A DNA stretch of 64,000 nt, taken from the NCBI RefSeq assembly GCF_000516985.1, contig NW_006917094.1:3472001-3536000 (forward strand), written 5' to 3'. Position numbers and translations under genes: made by a program. Below are positions 31,562 through 42,001 of the stretch, piece by piece (the stretch's first letter is position 1; every line of letters starts with the position of its first letter). The notes below the pieces were generated by a model. It was given only the letters and a program-made list of their open reading frames with translations, was not told where the DNA came from and ran no database searches. Source of the DNA: Pestalotiopsis fici W106-1 (Eukaryota > Ascomycota > Sordariomycetes > Amphisphaeriales > Sporocadaceae).

Positions 31562-34500
31562 CTAGTCGAAATCGCCAAACTCGCCCGCGCCGTATGGGTT
31601 CCATTCTTGGCCAGGATAAGAAGTTGCACTCATCATGGGCATTCCATCATCGTCATCATTGACGGCAGCCAGTTCAACAGGCTGGTCCACGAGGATCTTT
31701 TCCTCGGGCTCCATAGGCGCTGCCTGTGCGGGCGCGACCAACTGGGATGGTTCAGCTTGAATGCTGCTTGTTCTTGATATCGTGCTAGACGTGACATCCC
31801 CGGCAAATACCCCGGCCACAGCACCGCCTGCCATGGCAGCACCATACCCATCATGCCGTGCTGGCTCGTCAGGATGCTGTAGCACAGGTTCTTGCATGGG
31901 CACTTGTTGCGGCTGTGACGGATGGGAGTTCCGAGGGGTGGCATCGTACAGATCATCACGATCAGAGCTGTGACTGTTTGCTTTATTCACATTGACAATG
32001 AGATTGGGGTTCGACAGCTGTTGAGCCGGGACAGAGAAGGACCTTGGAGGTTCAGGGCTGACGTTGAAGTGTCTGTGCGGATCCACGTCTCGACCGTAAG
32101 ATTGATGGCGAGCGTCTTCTGCTACCGATTGACTACTGGTCATGTGATGAAGACCAAAACGTCCTGCACTCTGGGCGCCCATTGGGGGCGATGGGGTGTG
32201 GCTGGCATTGTGTACAGATTGTTGGTCCCCATTATAAATCGAAGTGACTGGTGGTAATGGCGGATCAGAGAGTCTTCCAGTCGCTGCATTGACAGGTGAG
32301 AAGGTGGTCGCTGAGTCAGGAAGCGGCTGATTCTGAGGTGAGGCATTACGCGGCATCTCGAGCTGTCCCATACTGGTGAGTATCTGTTGAGGCTGGGTTC
32401 GTGGTGCTTGTGCATCATCATTTCTGGTTACCGGTGCCACAATTTGATCCTGAGCAGAGGGCCTCTGTTGGAGGTTTTCATGGCTTGGAGGAGACAGAAA
32501 AGCATCGCCACCCGGGGCAGGTTGTGGGGAGTTTCTTGCGGAAGATTCCTGAGCAGCGGGAACTTGCTGGTGAGAGTCGGGACTGCCACCTTGTCGAGTC
32601 ATGAACTGTTGAGGCGGTGCATGGTCATCCACACGAAGCAATTGGTTGCCCTGTTCAGAATTTGCTGCAACGCCCGAATGCGGTGGAATCTGGTTCTGTG
32701 GCTGGCCAGGCGCCGATTGGGTTTGCTGGGATGGTGTTGGCGAAGGCCGTTGGGGGTCAGCTGGATTATTACCCGTAGGTTGAGGCACCATTTGCTGAAC
32801 ATGCTGCGAAGAACCAGTGTGCTGGGGCATCACTGGTTGGAACTGCTGAGAAGCACCAGAGTACTGGGGCACTAAAGGCTGGAATTGTGTCCCAAAATGC
32901 TGCGGTGGAGAGCCCCGTCCTACGAAATATGGACTATGAGCAAGCATATTTGGCACGCCGTAACCATGGACTGCCTCGTAGCCACGCGGTATTGGCACGG
33001 CAGCATACTGCGGTTCTGATCTTGGAGCTTGAGCCTGGCTCCGGTTTGATTGCATCATGGGTAACACCGCGGGCGAGATTTGTCCGTGTCCAACTCGTGT
33101 TGTTTGCGACGGAAGTTGGCCGCGATCGCCCGGCATTGGCGGCGATGCCTGACCGCGGTTGAACTGTGCAGGCTGAGCAAGACCTGGGGACGCTCGTGGT
33201 GGCTGTCCAGATGCACCAAGAGAGCCTTGAGGCATTGGTCCAGGAGCTGGCGACTGCCCGCGCCTAGCTGGAGTCATGTAAAGAGGCATTGCTTGGCTGG
33301 ATTGATCAGGCTGGCCGGAGTGTTGTCCAGGTTGACCTATTTGGTTGGCTTGAACGGGTTGAGCGGGTTGAATCGGCTGATCTGGTGCTTCCGCTCGCCC
33401 CGAGATCCGTTGCGCCTGAGGCAGGACAGGCTGCTGCATTTTACTCGAATCCTGTTGCTTGGAAGAACGTTTGAAGGCACCAAGTAGTTTTGAGGATGTG
33501 CTCTCTTTTTCTTTGGTTTGCATGGGGAAACCACCAATTGGTGGCTGAGGCGAAGTCGAATTACGTTTCCTACCAGCTCCAAATAATTTCGACATGGTCC
33601 CCTTCTGCTCTTGTACAGATCCAGCCGCCCCGCCTGCTTGACCTGGATACATTTGCTGATGCTGACCAGATGATGCCGGTCCCATTGGCGGCTGGGTTGC
33701 TGTGCGGGTGAAGCCCCACGGCTGCGTAGGCTGAGGGGAGAGTCTTCCGGGGCCTTGCAACGGAGGCTGCTGGCCCGGACCTGCATGACCTGGCGGGCCC
33801 TGCATTCCTGGTACTTGCTGCCCAGGGAAAGGTTGGAAAGGCATCGACCCTCCATTTGTTCCACTAACTGTTTTGGGTTGGCCTATCTGTGCTGCATCAT
33901 TGAAACCTTGCTGTTGAACATATGGGCTCAAGCTTGATTGTCCAGATTGGGCCGAGATCCTGTTTGCTCCAGGGCTGCCGGGTGGCGGGGCGGGGGACTG
34001 CGACGGTGTCGGCAGAGACGGCTGCCGTATATGCCCGGCCTGGGTAGAGGCCCCCAGATGAGAGCTCTGGTGGCTCTGATATATCTCTGAAGGCCTCTGG
34101 CCATCACCGCCAAACTCATTCGAAGGTTCTGGAGTTCGAGAGGGTTCGACCTCTGACTTGGATGGAGGCTGAGAGCTTGTGGCTGCAGGAGGTGCAATCA
34201 TGCTTCCAGAAGCTAGTCTGGACGAACCAGAGCCGACGGGCTTCCTATTCACCCTGAGGAACTCTTGAGAGGACCGTGGGGAGTCGTCATTGGCAGGAGC
34301 AGCCAGAATGCGTTGATGTTCTCCCGTCGGAGTTATCCGGTTGGGATCGAGAGCTCCCCGGGCATCATGATTCAGGGCCCGCGTTTGATCTTGCAATTTC
34401 TGTTGAGGAGGGCCAGAAGGTTGCCCTGGGGAGAGGTGCTGTTGTGGTACGCCGGGATTGGACATCTGCCGCATGCGGTTATTGAGAGCTTGAAGCTGGC

Positions 34501-36409
34501 CTGGAGGATAGTTAGGTTGTCCGTGTGGGCCCATTTGTTGAGGATGCTGATAACTCGATGGAGCAAACTGCCCTCGTTGAGGTTGCTGACCTCCCATTGA
34601 CATTGGGCCGTATCCTGGCTGTCCCATTTGCGAAATTTGCGGATTTGTAGGATCTTTGGCACTGGATCCTGGCTTATTGCCAAGAAGATTTCCCAAGAAA
34701 CCGCCAGCTGATGCTAGAGCGCCGTTTGGTGCCCGTTTCTCTGGACCATCTCCCGTGTGCTGAGGTCTCAGTTGCCCCATGTTTGGAGGCAATCCCATTG
34801 GAGTGCCTTGAACAGAACCCTGGGTACTGCTACGTCCGCGATTGATAGGTGGAGGGGCCATCATACCCAGCTGCGCATTTGGTTGGGTTTGGCCGGTGTG
34901 AAACCCTTGGTCTTCAGTAGAAGGTCGGATCGAGCTTTGCATTGACGGTCTACCAGACGTCGGCCTTTCTGTCTTGTTGGGTTGAGCATCGTCCTTGGGA
35001 CCGCTCTTGAAGATGCTTCTAAATTCAGACAGGCGCTTTTTCGCACCACTTCCTGGATTTGAATTGGTATCGCTGCCGCCGGAAGCGTTGTCAGTCTTGC
35101 CGCCGCCCATACCGGTCATCTGCTTCGCCAGGCCGCTCGCTCCAAAAAACGTCTTCTTCTTTTCACCAGGACCAGAATTTTGAAACTGCTGCGGTGCAGT
35201 GTCTACATGGCCTGGTTGTGACTGCGCACCAGTGTTGCCTGAGTTACCCATCCCAAAGAATGACGCTCGCTTGTGTTTCCTTTCTGGCTCGTCTTCAGTG
35301 ATGATGCTCGTCTCGGAGACTGAGACCTCGTCTGCCTGAAAGCCATCTTTGGAAATACTGTCAGGTCTTGCTCGGGTTGGCATAATCTTTCCACCAATCT
35401 GAGTTAGCAGAGACTGCTGGCGCTTATTGTCATCCTCCAAGTCTCGGGTGGGCGACCTTGAAACGCCCATACTATCACGCCTGTGTTGCTGCGCTTGTTG
35501 TGCGGCCGGTGCCATTTGTATATGATCCTGATGAACTGGTGACTGATTTGAACTTCCTGCCGGAAATAAGCCAGGAAAGCGTTGCGCGGCGACGGGGGGT
35601 TGAGAATTATTGCGCGGATTGCGTTGCGGGAGCTGCGAGGGACCTCCTACAGGCACGAGAGACTCGGTCTCTTTATCTCCGGCATAGTATCCAGTCTGTT
35701 GCGCTGGCGGTGTCTGCGTCTTCCTGGATGTGTTCAAAGGCTCGGACAGTTGTGACTCCTCGAGTTTCCATTGGCCTTGTGGAGGAAATCGATGAATAGG
35801 ATTCCCACCAGCCGAAGGCGGAGATGCTGCACCAGGCCGCACGGCTGGTTGCGCACTTGATGATTGCATGCCCGTTTGTATGCCTGGCAGTCCAGTCGGC
35901 GACGGGAATCCATTCCGGCCTTGCATATTCATGTTGTACTGCGAAAACTGCGAGACCGGAATTCCAGGAAACTGTACTGGTGCGCCGTTCCGGCCTGGCG
36001 CAGGAGGATATGCGCCGTTAGGCAAGTGATATCCCTTTTGCCCATTGACCAAATGACCCTCGTGCGGATTATACTGAGCAGCGGGGCCTTGCGACTGTTG
36101 GTGAGACACTTGGCTATACTGGGCTGAGTCATGTTGACCTTTGGCAGACTGCATCATGCCGGACGGGATCGCAGGCACCGGTGGTATTACGTCCTGCACG
36201 CCTGCACGGTATGAGTCGGCGTCGGCAGATTCGCCGTCATCGCTTTGGCCATTCTTGTCACCAAGCGGGCCAAAAGTCGAGGTTCGACGGATCGGTGGGA
36301 GGCCAACGAAAGAATCAGTGCGAGGAACTTCTGTTGCCGGAAGGTCTTCATGCGCCGAGTATTGCACCGGCGATGCGAATGGCCTCGAGTCTGTCAACGG
36401 CGCAGCCAT
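31562..36409 (-). CDS. Very large disordered Pro/Gln/Ser-rich protein
   Basis: One uninterrupted frame of 1615 residues, very rich in Pro, Gln, Ser and Gly. The N-terminus has PPIRRTSTFGPLG. Short basic-hydrophobic modules recur through the disordered background: KHKRASFFGMGN, KKKTFFGASGLAKQ, KKRLSEFRSIFKSG, GGFLGNLLGNK, MSKLFGAGRKRN and SSKLLGAFKRSS. The C-terminus is acidic and ordered-looking (EEKILVDQPVELAAVNDDDD and then EWNPYGAGEFGDFD). No enzyme domain, signal peptide or membrane segment is present. Such proteins are conserved in Pezizomycotina but not characterised, and are sometimes auto-named as chromatin-remodelling parts on Gln content alone, which I do not accept. The RRTSTF/KRASFF sites would suit basophilic kinases or 14-3-3 binding. 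Scaffold role is inference. Intronless length argues for a real gene. Confidence 0.8.
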   Translation of the reverse strand: MAAPLTDSRPFASPVQYSAHEDLPATEVPRTDSFVGLPPIRRTSTFGPLGDKNGQSDDGESADADSYRAGVQDVIPPVPAIPSGMMQSAKGQHDSAQYSQVSHQQSQGPAAQYNPHEGHLVNGQKGYHLPNGAYPPAPGRNGAPVQFPGIPVSQFSQYNMNMQGRNGFPSPTGLPGIQTGMQSSSAQPAVRPGAASPPSAGGNPIHRFPPQGQWKLEESQLSEPLNTSRKTQTPPAQQTGYYAGDKETESLVPVGGPSQLPQRNPRNNSQPPVAAQRFPGLFPAGSSNQSPVHQDHIQMAPAAQQAQQHRRDSMGVSRSPTRDLEDDNKRQQSLLTQIGGKIMPTRARPDSISKDGFQADEVSVSETSIITEDEPERKHKRASFFGMGNSGNTGAQSQPGHVDTAPQQFQNSGPGEKKKTFFGASGLAKQMTGMGGGKTDNASGGSDTNSNPGSGAKKRLSEFRSIFKSGPKDDAQPNKTERPTSGRPSMQSSIRPSTEDQGFHTGQTQPNAQLGMMAPPPINRGRSSTQGSVQGTPMGLPPNMGQLRPQHTGDGPEKRAPNGALASAGGFLGNLLGNKPGSSAKDPTNPQISQMGQPGYGPMSMGGQQPQRGQFAPSSYQHPQQMGPHGQPNYPPGQLQALNNRMRQMSNPGVPQQHLSPGQPSGPPQQKLQDQTRALNHDARGALDPNRITPTGEHQRILAAPANDDSPRSSQEFLRVNRKPVGSGSSRLASGSMIAPPAATSSQPPSKSEVEPSRTPEPSNEFGGDGQRPSEIYQSHQSSHLGASTQAGHIRQPSLPTPSQSPAPPPGSPGANRISAQSGQSSLSPYVQQQGFNDAAQIGQPKTVSGTNGGSMPFQPFPGQQVPGMQGPPGHAGPGQQPPLQGPGRLSPQPTQPWGFTRTATQPPMGPASSGQHQQMYPGQAGGAAGSVQEQKGTMSKLFGAGRKRNSTSPQPPIGGFPMQTKEKESTSSKLLGAFKRSSKQQDSSKMQQPVLPQAQRISGRAEAPDQPIQPAQPVQANQIGQPGQHSGQPDQSSQAMPLYMTPARRGQSPAPGPMPQGSLGASGQPPRASPGLAQPAQFNRGQASPPMPGDRGQLPSQTTRVGHGQISPAVLPMMQSNRSQAQAPRSEPQYAAVPIPRGYEAVHGYGVPNMLAHSPYFVGRGSPPQHFGTQFQPLVPQYSGASQQFQPVMPQHTGSSQHVQQMVPQPTGNNPADPQRPSPTPSQQTQSAPGQPQNQIPPHSGVAANSEQGNQLLRVDDHAPPQQFMTRQGGSPDSHQQVPAAQESSARNSPQPAPGGDAFLSPPSHENLQQRPSAQDQIVAPVTRNDDAQAPRTQPQQILTSMGQLEMPRNASPQNQPLPDSATTFSPVNAATGRLSDPPLPPVTSIYNGDQQSVHNASHTPSPPMGAQSAGRFGLHHMTSSQSVAEDARHQSYGRDVDPHRHFNVSPEPPRSFSVPAQQLSNPNLIVNVNKANSHSSDRDDLYDATPRNSHPSQPQQVPMQEPVLQHPDEPARHDGYGAAMAGGAVAGVFAGDVTSSTISRTSSIQAEPSQLVAPAQAAPMEPEEKILVDQPVELAAVNDDDDGMPMMSATSYPGQEWNPYGAGEFGDFD

Positions 36410-38373
36410 ATTTCGTGAGGTATCGCCTAGAGGCTGGAAAGGTTTTGCAGTATTATAAGAAAGCTCGACCTAGACGTCTGATCCGTATTCTTCAACAATC
36501 AGAGGCGTGGCATCACGGGCGTTGCGCAAGTTGGCAGAAGATGTAAGCGGGTGATATTCTCGTGGGGCGCGGCTGATGTCTCGAAATTGAAGCTCCCCTC
36601 TTCAGCCAGCGGAGATGGTCGTGAATAGTTTCCAGGTCGATTGTTTTCTTGCTGATGAGCGCTGCCTTTGGCAATTGAAGTTCCCTTCGTTTTGACACTC
36701 TTCACTTTCCCCCCCGAGATTTGGAAAAAAGCTGCGATTGTCGGGCAGACGGGCGACTGAAATTCAATACGCGGCGCAGTGTTGCACGAGCGGTGTCGTA
36801 TTGTAGTGCCGCGTCTTGAGATATGCCTAATAGACAATGTCGATGCTTAGCTGGCGGTGGCCGAGTAGAGAGACGGCTGCGGGGAAAATGGAGAAGAAAG
36901 GACTGGCAAATGGATCGCGAGAAACCATTTGAACATGTAGACAAATTCAAGGATCGGAACCGCGTCGTTCGCAATGACACGGATACAGGAGGAGAAATTA
37001 GAACAGAGAAATTGAGGCACAGGCGGCGTCCAGGTAGGATGTAGCTCGAGCTCAACATGAGCTTTTGAGATGGGCTGACGGGCCACGGAGCCCTGTCCTT
37101 GGAGTCTTTTCTTTCTGTTTGCTGGGAGAGTCGGCGCTGCGGCTGGACGACGGCGCGGGTCCCCAAGAGGCCAGGATCAAGGTCGGGCTACCTGTAGCCT
37201 GCTGCAATTGGCGAGATTGGGTTGATTGAGATTCTGATGGGCAGGGTGGTGCTGAGGGTAGCGAGCTTTTGGTAACACTTGGTGAGCATGCTTATTTGGG
37301 TGAGCTGCACTTGCAGATCCCTGCCCAGTGGTTTGAGCGTATCGCATCCAAGCCAAGACCCCCAAGGAGCGTCGTTCATTTCTCGACCTAGCCTTTTGTG
37401 ACGTAGTCTTGGGGGTGAGAAAGGGCAGTCCGACAGTGGCTCCACGATGTCCTTTGCCTAGTTGCAGAAGGTTTTCTATTAATATCTCCAATTGAGCCAG
37501 GGCTTTTGTTCACTACAGCACACTAGTATTTTTGTTGGAGACATTGACGGGACTGTGGGGATGATGGCATGGATAGATGGGTATGTACTGCTTAACAGTC
37601 GAAAGTCAATGGGTGCGGCAACATTAGACCTAGTATCTCGACAAACGAATATCTATCTCGGTATCGCAGGCCGACAGAAAGCTAATCGATCGACCGGAAA
37701 AGTATCATGAATGTCATTCGAGTGACCTAGAAAAGGGAGCAGACAGCACCCGGGTCTCAAGATTGTTGGTGTTCCTCTGTTGGTGGCATAACGCAACAAG
37801 TAAGCTTGAGCCAGCCTCTTGGGGCCTTTTCGGTTTGGACATCTGGAAATTTATTACCAACGCCCCTCAAGCCACCATCATATGTCGGTCAGCAATTTAT
37901 ACAACAACGCAGGACTGCCACATGTTAGGACGGGTTGCCCCTTCACGTATCCGAGCGAATGCACGTGGGATTGAATGTTCCATTGATCGTTCGGTCCATC
38001 CATGTTCAGCCCCTGGCCCGGTGTACGCCGCACATGTCGTACAACGTTTAGCTCTCACTTGCGCTTTGCTGCAAAAGTATAAACGACACGCAGTCGCTGG
38101 CTCACGAAAAAGCCAGAATAGAAGTGGAAAAGAGAAATTGAAACAGAATGGCATGTCACCTTCTCCTCGGCATACAAGCAAACCCAGCATGCATACTCAT
38201 GCCCGCAAAATGAGTAAAGCGATTGATCATACTGATTATCCAGGGAAATATCTCCACATCGGAGGATGCGCCAGGCCAAAATCAAAGCGCAGCACCCTCG
38301 CAATCAAACAAAAGTCAAATAGATACTGTACTGTCTCTCTGTGTGTAATCAAGACAGAGAAATAAGAAGGACA
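36410..38373. other. Intergenic, about 2 kb, between two large genes
   Basis: This is 5' flank of the 1615-residue gene and 3' flank of the next. Overlapping minus-strand ORFs (36499-37491) lack domains and sit where a long leader would be. No repeat or RNA gene was recognised. Confidence 0.45.
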
Positions 38374-41300
38374 TTATTGAAATGATTTGTCGCCAGATCC
38401 ACGAAGCTTGTCTTTACCCCTGTTGAATAGTTTCATTCCTGATTTCATGCCCGCCTTGGTGGCCTTGTTTCCAAAAGCTCCTGCTGCGTGCAGGAACTCC
38501 TTGCTCTTGACAGCTGCTTGGTTTTTGGAAGTTCCAAACCCGCTTGCTTGTTGCTGCTGAGACATTGACCGCTGCCGCGCGGGTCCTGGAGCTCCCGCCA
38601 TGACGTTGGGGTTGCTTGCATTCAGATACTGCTGATAATATGGTTGCTGAGAAGCGGCTGGTGGGCCCGTTGGAGACGTCTGTGCAGACCCAGGGCCCTG
38701 ATGGGTAGGGCTTGTACTCGAAGGCTGAAGTGCTGGATCTTCTGATGAAGCCTTCATGTGCTCCATCCAGTTTGACAGACCCGAGTCCATTGCCAAGTAT
38801 TGCGACCTGGCTTCTTCGAACCTCTCGATTCGGAGAGCTGGTGTCGGAAGACTAAGTATCTCACGCCAACTGGTGATGTTGACGGGTTTGGGAGGCGGTG
38901 CCACCAACGTGTCATTCTCTGGGGCTGGTGATTCTGGAGGCGTCCGTGAGAGTGCTGGATGCTCGGAATCGAGATTGGGGGAGACTGGATGTGATGATGC
39001 TTGCAAGAGTACCTTTTCATCGGCAAGTGACAAACGACTGCCAGTGCTTTCTACAGGTCTGGGACTCGACAGGACAGAAATGGGTGACGGCGGTTCAATG
39101 CCTGATACCCCAAGCCCGCCTGGGGCGTTGTTGCTTATCATGGAGACAGTGTGGGAGATTTCGCCGTCCTTTTGTGGCTCAAGTTGTAGGGTTGGAGATG
39201 CAGTATCTTCTCGCAGATCGGGACTGGTGGTAATCTGCGGCTCGGTGGCATCAGAGGTTGGTCCATCGGGCACATGTACATTCGCATCCGTCTGAATCTG
39301 CGGCTGCTCGTTCGGCGTGACATTTTCCGATAACTCTTCCCATGAGAACCGACGACTGAGACGCGGACCACGCTCAGATGTGCGGGTCAGGTTGTTCTCA
39401 GCTGCGTCCGCAGCTGGCTCGCTGGGCACAACAGTGCGCGCAGGGCTGCTGCTTTGTAATGGTGCTGGGCTAACGACCGTCATCTCGTCTTTCTCCTGGT
39501 TGAAGCCTTGAAGAGATTTGTCCTCGGGGAATCCCATGTATTCGTCGTACACCCCTGAAAGGTATCTACTTTCTCTCGCAATGTCTGATGCTGGCGTTGT
39601 AAGACTTCTGTCGGCCGTCGGGGGCATGGGAGGGAAGCTTGGCGTGTCAATTGGTAGCGGACTCAACGATTTGATGATATCTTCCCGTAGCTTGTCGCTT
39701 TCGTGCGGAGAGGCATTGTCCATAGAGCTCATTGTCAAGTTGCGAGCAAGAGGGCCCGGCGCTATGAAGTCCGAGTCTGATGCGCCTCCCCGCTGGGGGT
39801 TCAATGGCGCCGTAGGAGAAAACCCTGATGAAGTGGTTGCCGTAAGTGGATGCGTAGATGTCGAGTACTTCGATGGCGATTCACCATAAGATGGAGAACC
39901 AGATCCAGGAGCTTGCGGCTGCTGATCAACAGTCTCCGTTTGGCTTGAAGCTGTCAGTGGGTCGGGCGTTTGCAGTGGAGGAAGCGCTTTTGATGTCGCC
40001 AGGGCAGCCGGTGCAGTCGTCAATACCTCATCCGCAATGGCTTGGTCGTGTTGACCTACTGTGGTTCCAAAATTATCATTATCTTGCTGAACATCCTTTG
40101 AGTCTATTACAGCCGGTGCATCATTTTCAAGTGGTTGAGCTTGCTTGATCACAGTCGTAGGCTCAATATCGTCTGCCTCTCCGCCAATGGTGGCGGGTTC
40201 TTCTGCAGTGTCCTTTACAGTCGCAAGTTGCGATATGGTTGGTTCTGGTCGCTCCATGGGTGTCGGCACTTCGGAGGCAATGTTTGTACTTTCCGATACC
40301 CAGCCGCCAGGGATTGACGGTCTCGATGGGCGCGGTTGAGCTTTGATGGTTGCCTCATCCGACGCGGCTGGTTGTGGTTCAAGCAGGGACGTGTCTGGGT
40401 TTGAACTTTCCTCCTTTTGCTCGGCGAGCACCGGACCTTCAATGAGACTTGGTGCTGCCTTTTCGTCGCTGTCCTCGGTTATCGTTTCAGACGGCCCTGT
40501 AACAGCGCTGCTCAGTCCTAGACCTGTAACGGTCTGCATATGTTCATCGTTTGGGGTGGCAAGCTTATGCTCCGGCGGTGTTGCTTGTGCCGATCGGTCA
40601 CCGTCAGAAAAGCCGCCGGATGAGCCCGAGAAGAAGTCCGGGCCAAAGCCTGACATACGTGCCAAGTCCGGAAGCCGTGGGCTGATCGACTTGCGTCGCG
40701 GATCGCCGAGAAGCTGTGAGCCGCCAGATTGGGGTGCAGCGCCAGCCAAAGGACCAGAAGTAGTCGCTTGTTGTGGAATTGAGGACTCTGCGTTCGCAGA
40801 TGTTTGAGTTGGTGCAGGTGCCTTGTGTTCATTGATCAAGTGGTCCAGGCCATATTCGCTCCTCCGCTCTGCAACCGGAGGAAGTGTGGTCTTCAAGCCA
40901 CGAACGGAATCTAGATTCTCATCACCGTCCCTATCAAAGCTGAGCCGCCTCCGCTGTTCGACCGGAGAGCGCAATGCATAGGCTGGAGAAGTTGACCTCT
41001 CGCTGCCGGGACTTTGTATGCCGTCCAGACTAGGTCTTCCGGCAGATTCCATGGATCTACGTTCCTTCTCCTTCTCCTCCTCCATGCGTCGGTATATTTC
41101 AGCCGGACGTATAAAGGGCAATGGCTTGTTTGGTGCTCCTGTTGCAGCTGACGGGGCTTGTTGACCTGGGGAGTCAGATCTCTGCTCTGGCCATGGTCGT
41201 CCACTCGACCCGGGTCGAGACCCCGACCTGTTTCTCGAAGTATCACGGTAGGTAGGTGCATCTTGATGGCCCATGCTGCTCTTCCGAGGAGGGAAGCGCG

Positions 41301-42001
41301 ACGATAGCCCCGTAGCGCTTGCCGGAGACGTGATTCCGCGGTCTTGCGTCGCTGGAGAATACTCCTGGCGACCTGGGTATCCAGCCCCCGCAGCCCCAAA
41401 AGGTCGCGGCCTTCCAGATTGCGGTGAAGTCACATTTTCCGAGTTTCTATAGTCGGGTGCACCATCAAATGATGACTGATCAACAGCTGGAAACGGCTCG
41501 ACTGGCTCGAAGCGTTGTGCAGGCGCGGACGATTGCTGGGTCTGGACATGTAAAGCCGGAGGCCCGCTGGGATTTCTGCCGAACGATTGGCCTCTAAAGT
41601 GACCAAAAGCCGCAGTTGGTTGCGAAAAGGCTCGATTGCCCGACATCTGAGAGCCAGGAAGCTGCGCGCCCTGGCCCAACGGTCGGAATGTAGCGGGCTG
41701 TTGCGCCGGCCCCGGCGGGTCGTCTTCAGGTTCCTCGTCATCGTCGAATTCATTCCCCCAGTCATCGCCGGCATAGTTCTGCTTCTTGGCCTCGACCCAT
41801 TTCCTTGTTTTAGTACGGTTCACATTGGTCTGAAAGGTATTATTGCTCGGCGTGCTCGGCGTCCTAGAAGGAGATCACGAATGTTAGAGACGTTTGAATG
41901 CTCACATTGCGCTGGGGCTAGGGCCAGCCGCGGGACCCCGTCGTTGAAACTCACATTGGCGAGGCGTTCCGGTAGATATTATTGTACGTGGACTGGTCCA
42001 T
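38374..42001 (-). CDS. Large disordered protein with conserved N- and C-terminal motifs
   Basis: Two exons (42001-41955, 41863-38374) give 1178 residues. The spliced N-terminus reads MDQSTYNNIYRNASP, then TPSTPSNNTF and NRTKTRKWVEAKKQNYAGDD with a WGNEFDDDEE acidic patch. The centre is Pro/Ser/Thr-rich and disordered, with phospho-site-like RRLSFDRD, RRKSISPR and SRRFSWEE. Near the C-terminus an ordered part (WREILSLPTPALRIERFEEA, then GLSNWMEHM) precedes a basic helical end (GNKATKAGMKSGMKLFNRGK). The pattern recurs in Pezizomycotina proteins of unknown function. Without the first exon the start would fall at an internal Met, so the intron (GTGAGT...CTAG) matters. It lies in tandem with the other giant protein; whether they work together is unknown. 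Confidence 0.8.

Noticed and set aside
31562..36409. Chromatin-remodelling protein label for the Gln-rich giant protein
   Set aside because: Only Gln/Pro composition supports it; no ARID, SNF2 or other chromatin domain is present.
36499..37491. Minus-strand ORFs of 100-150 codons upstream of the 1615-residue gene
   Set aside because: No domain or consistent splice joins; probably leader or promoter DNA.
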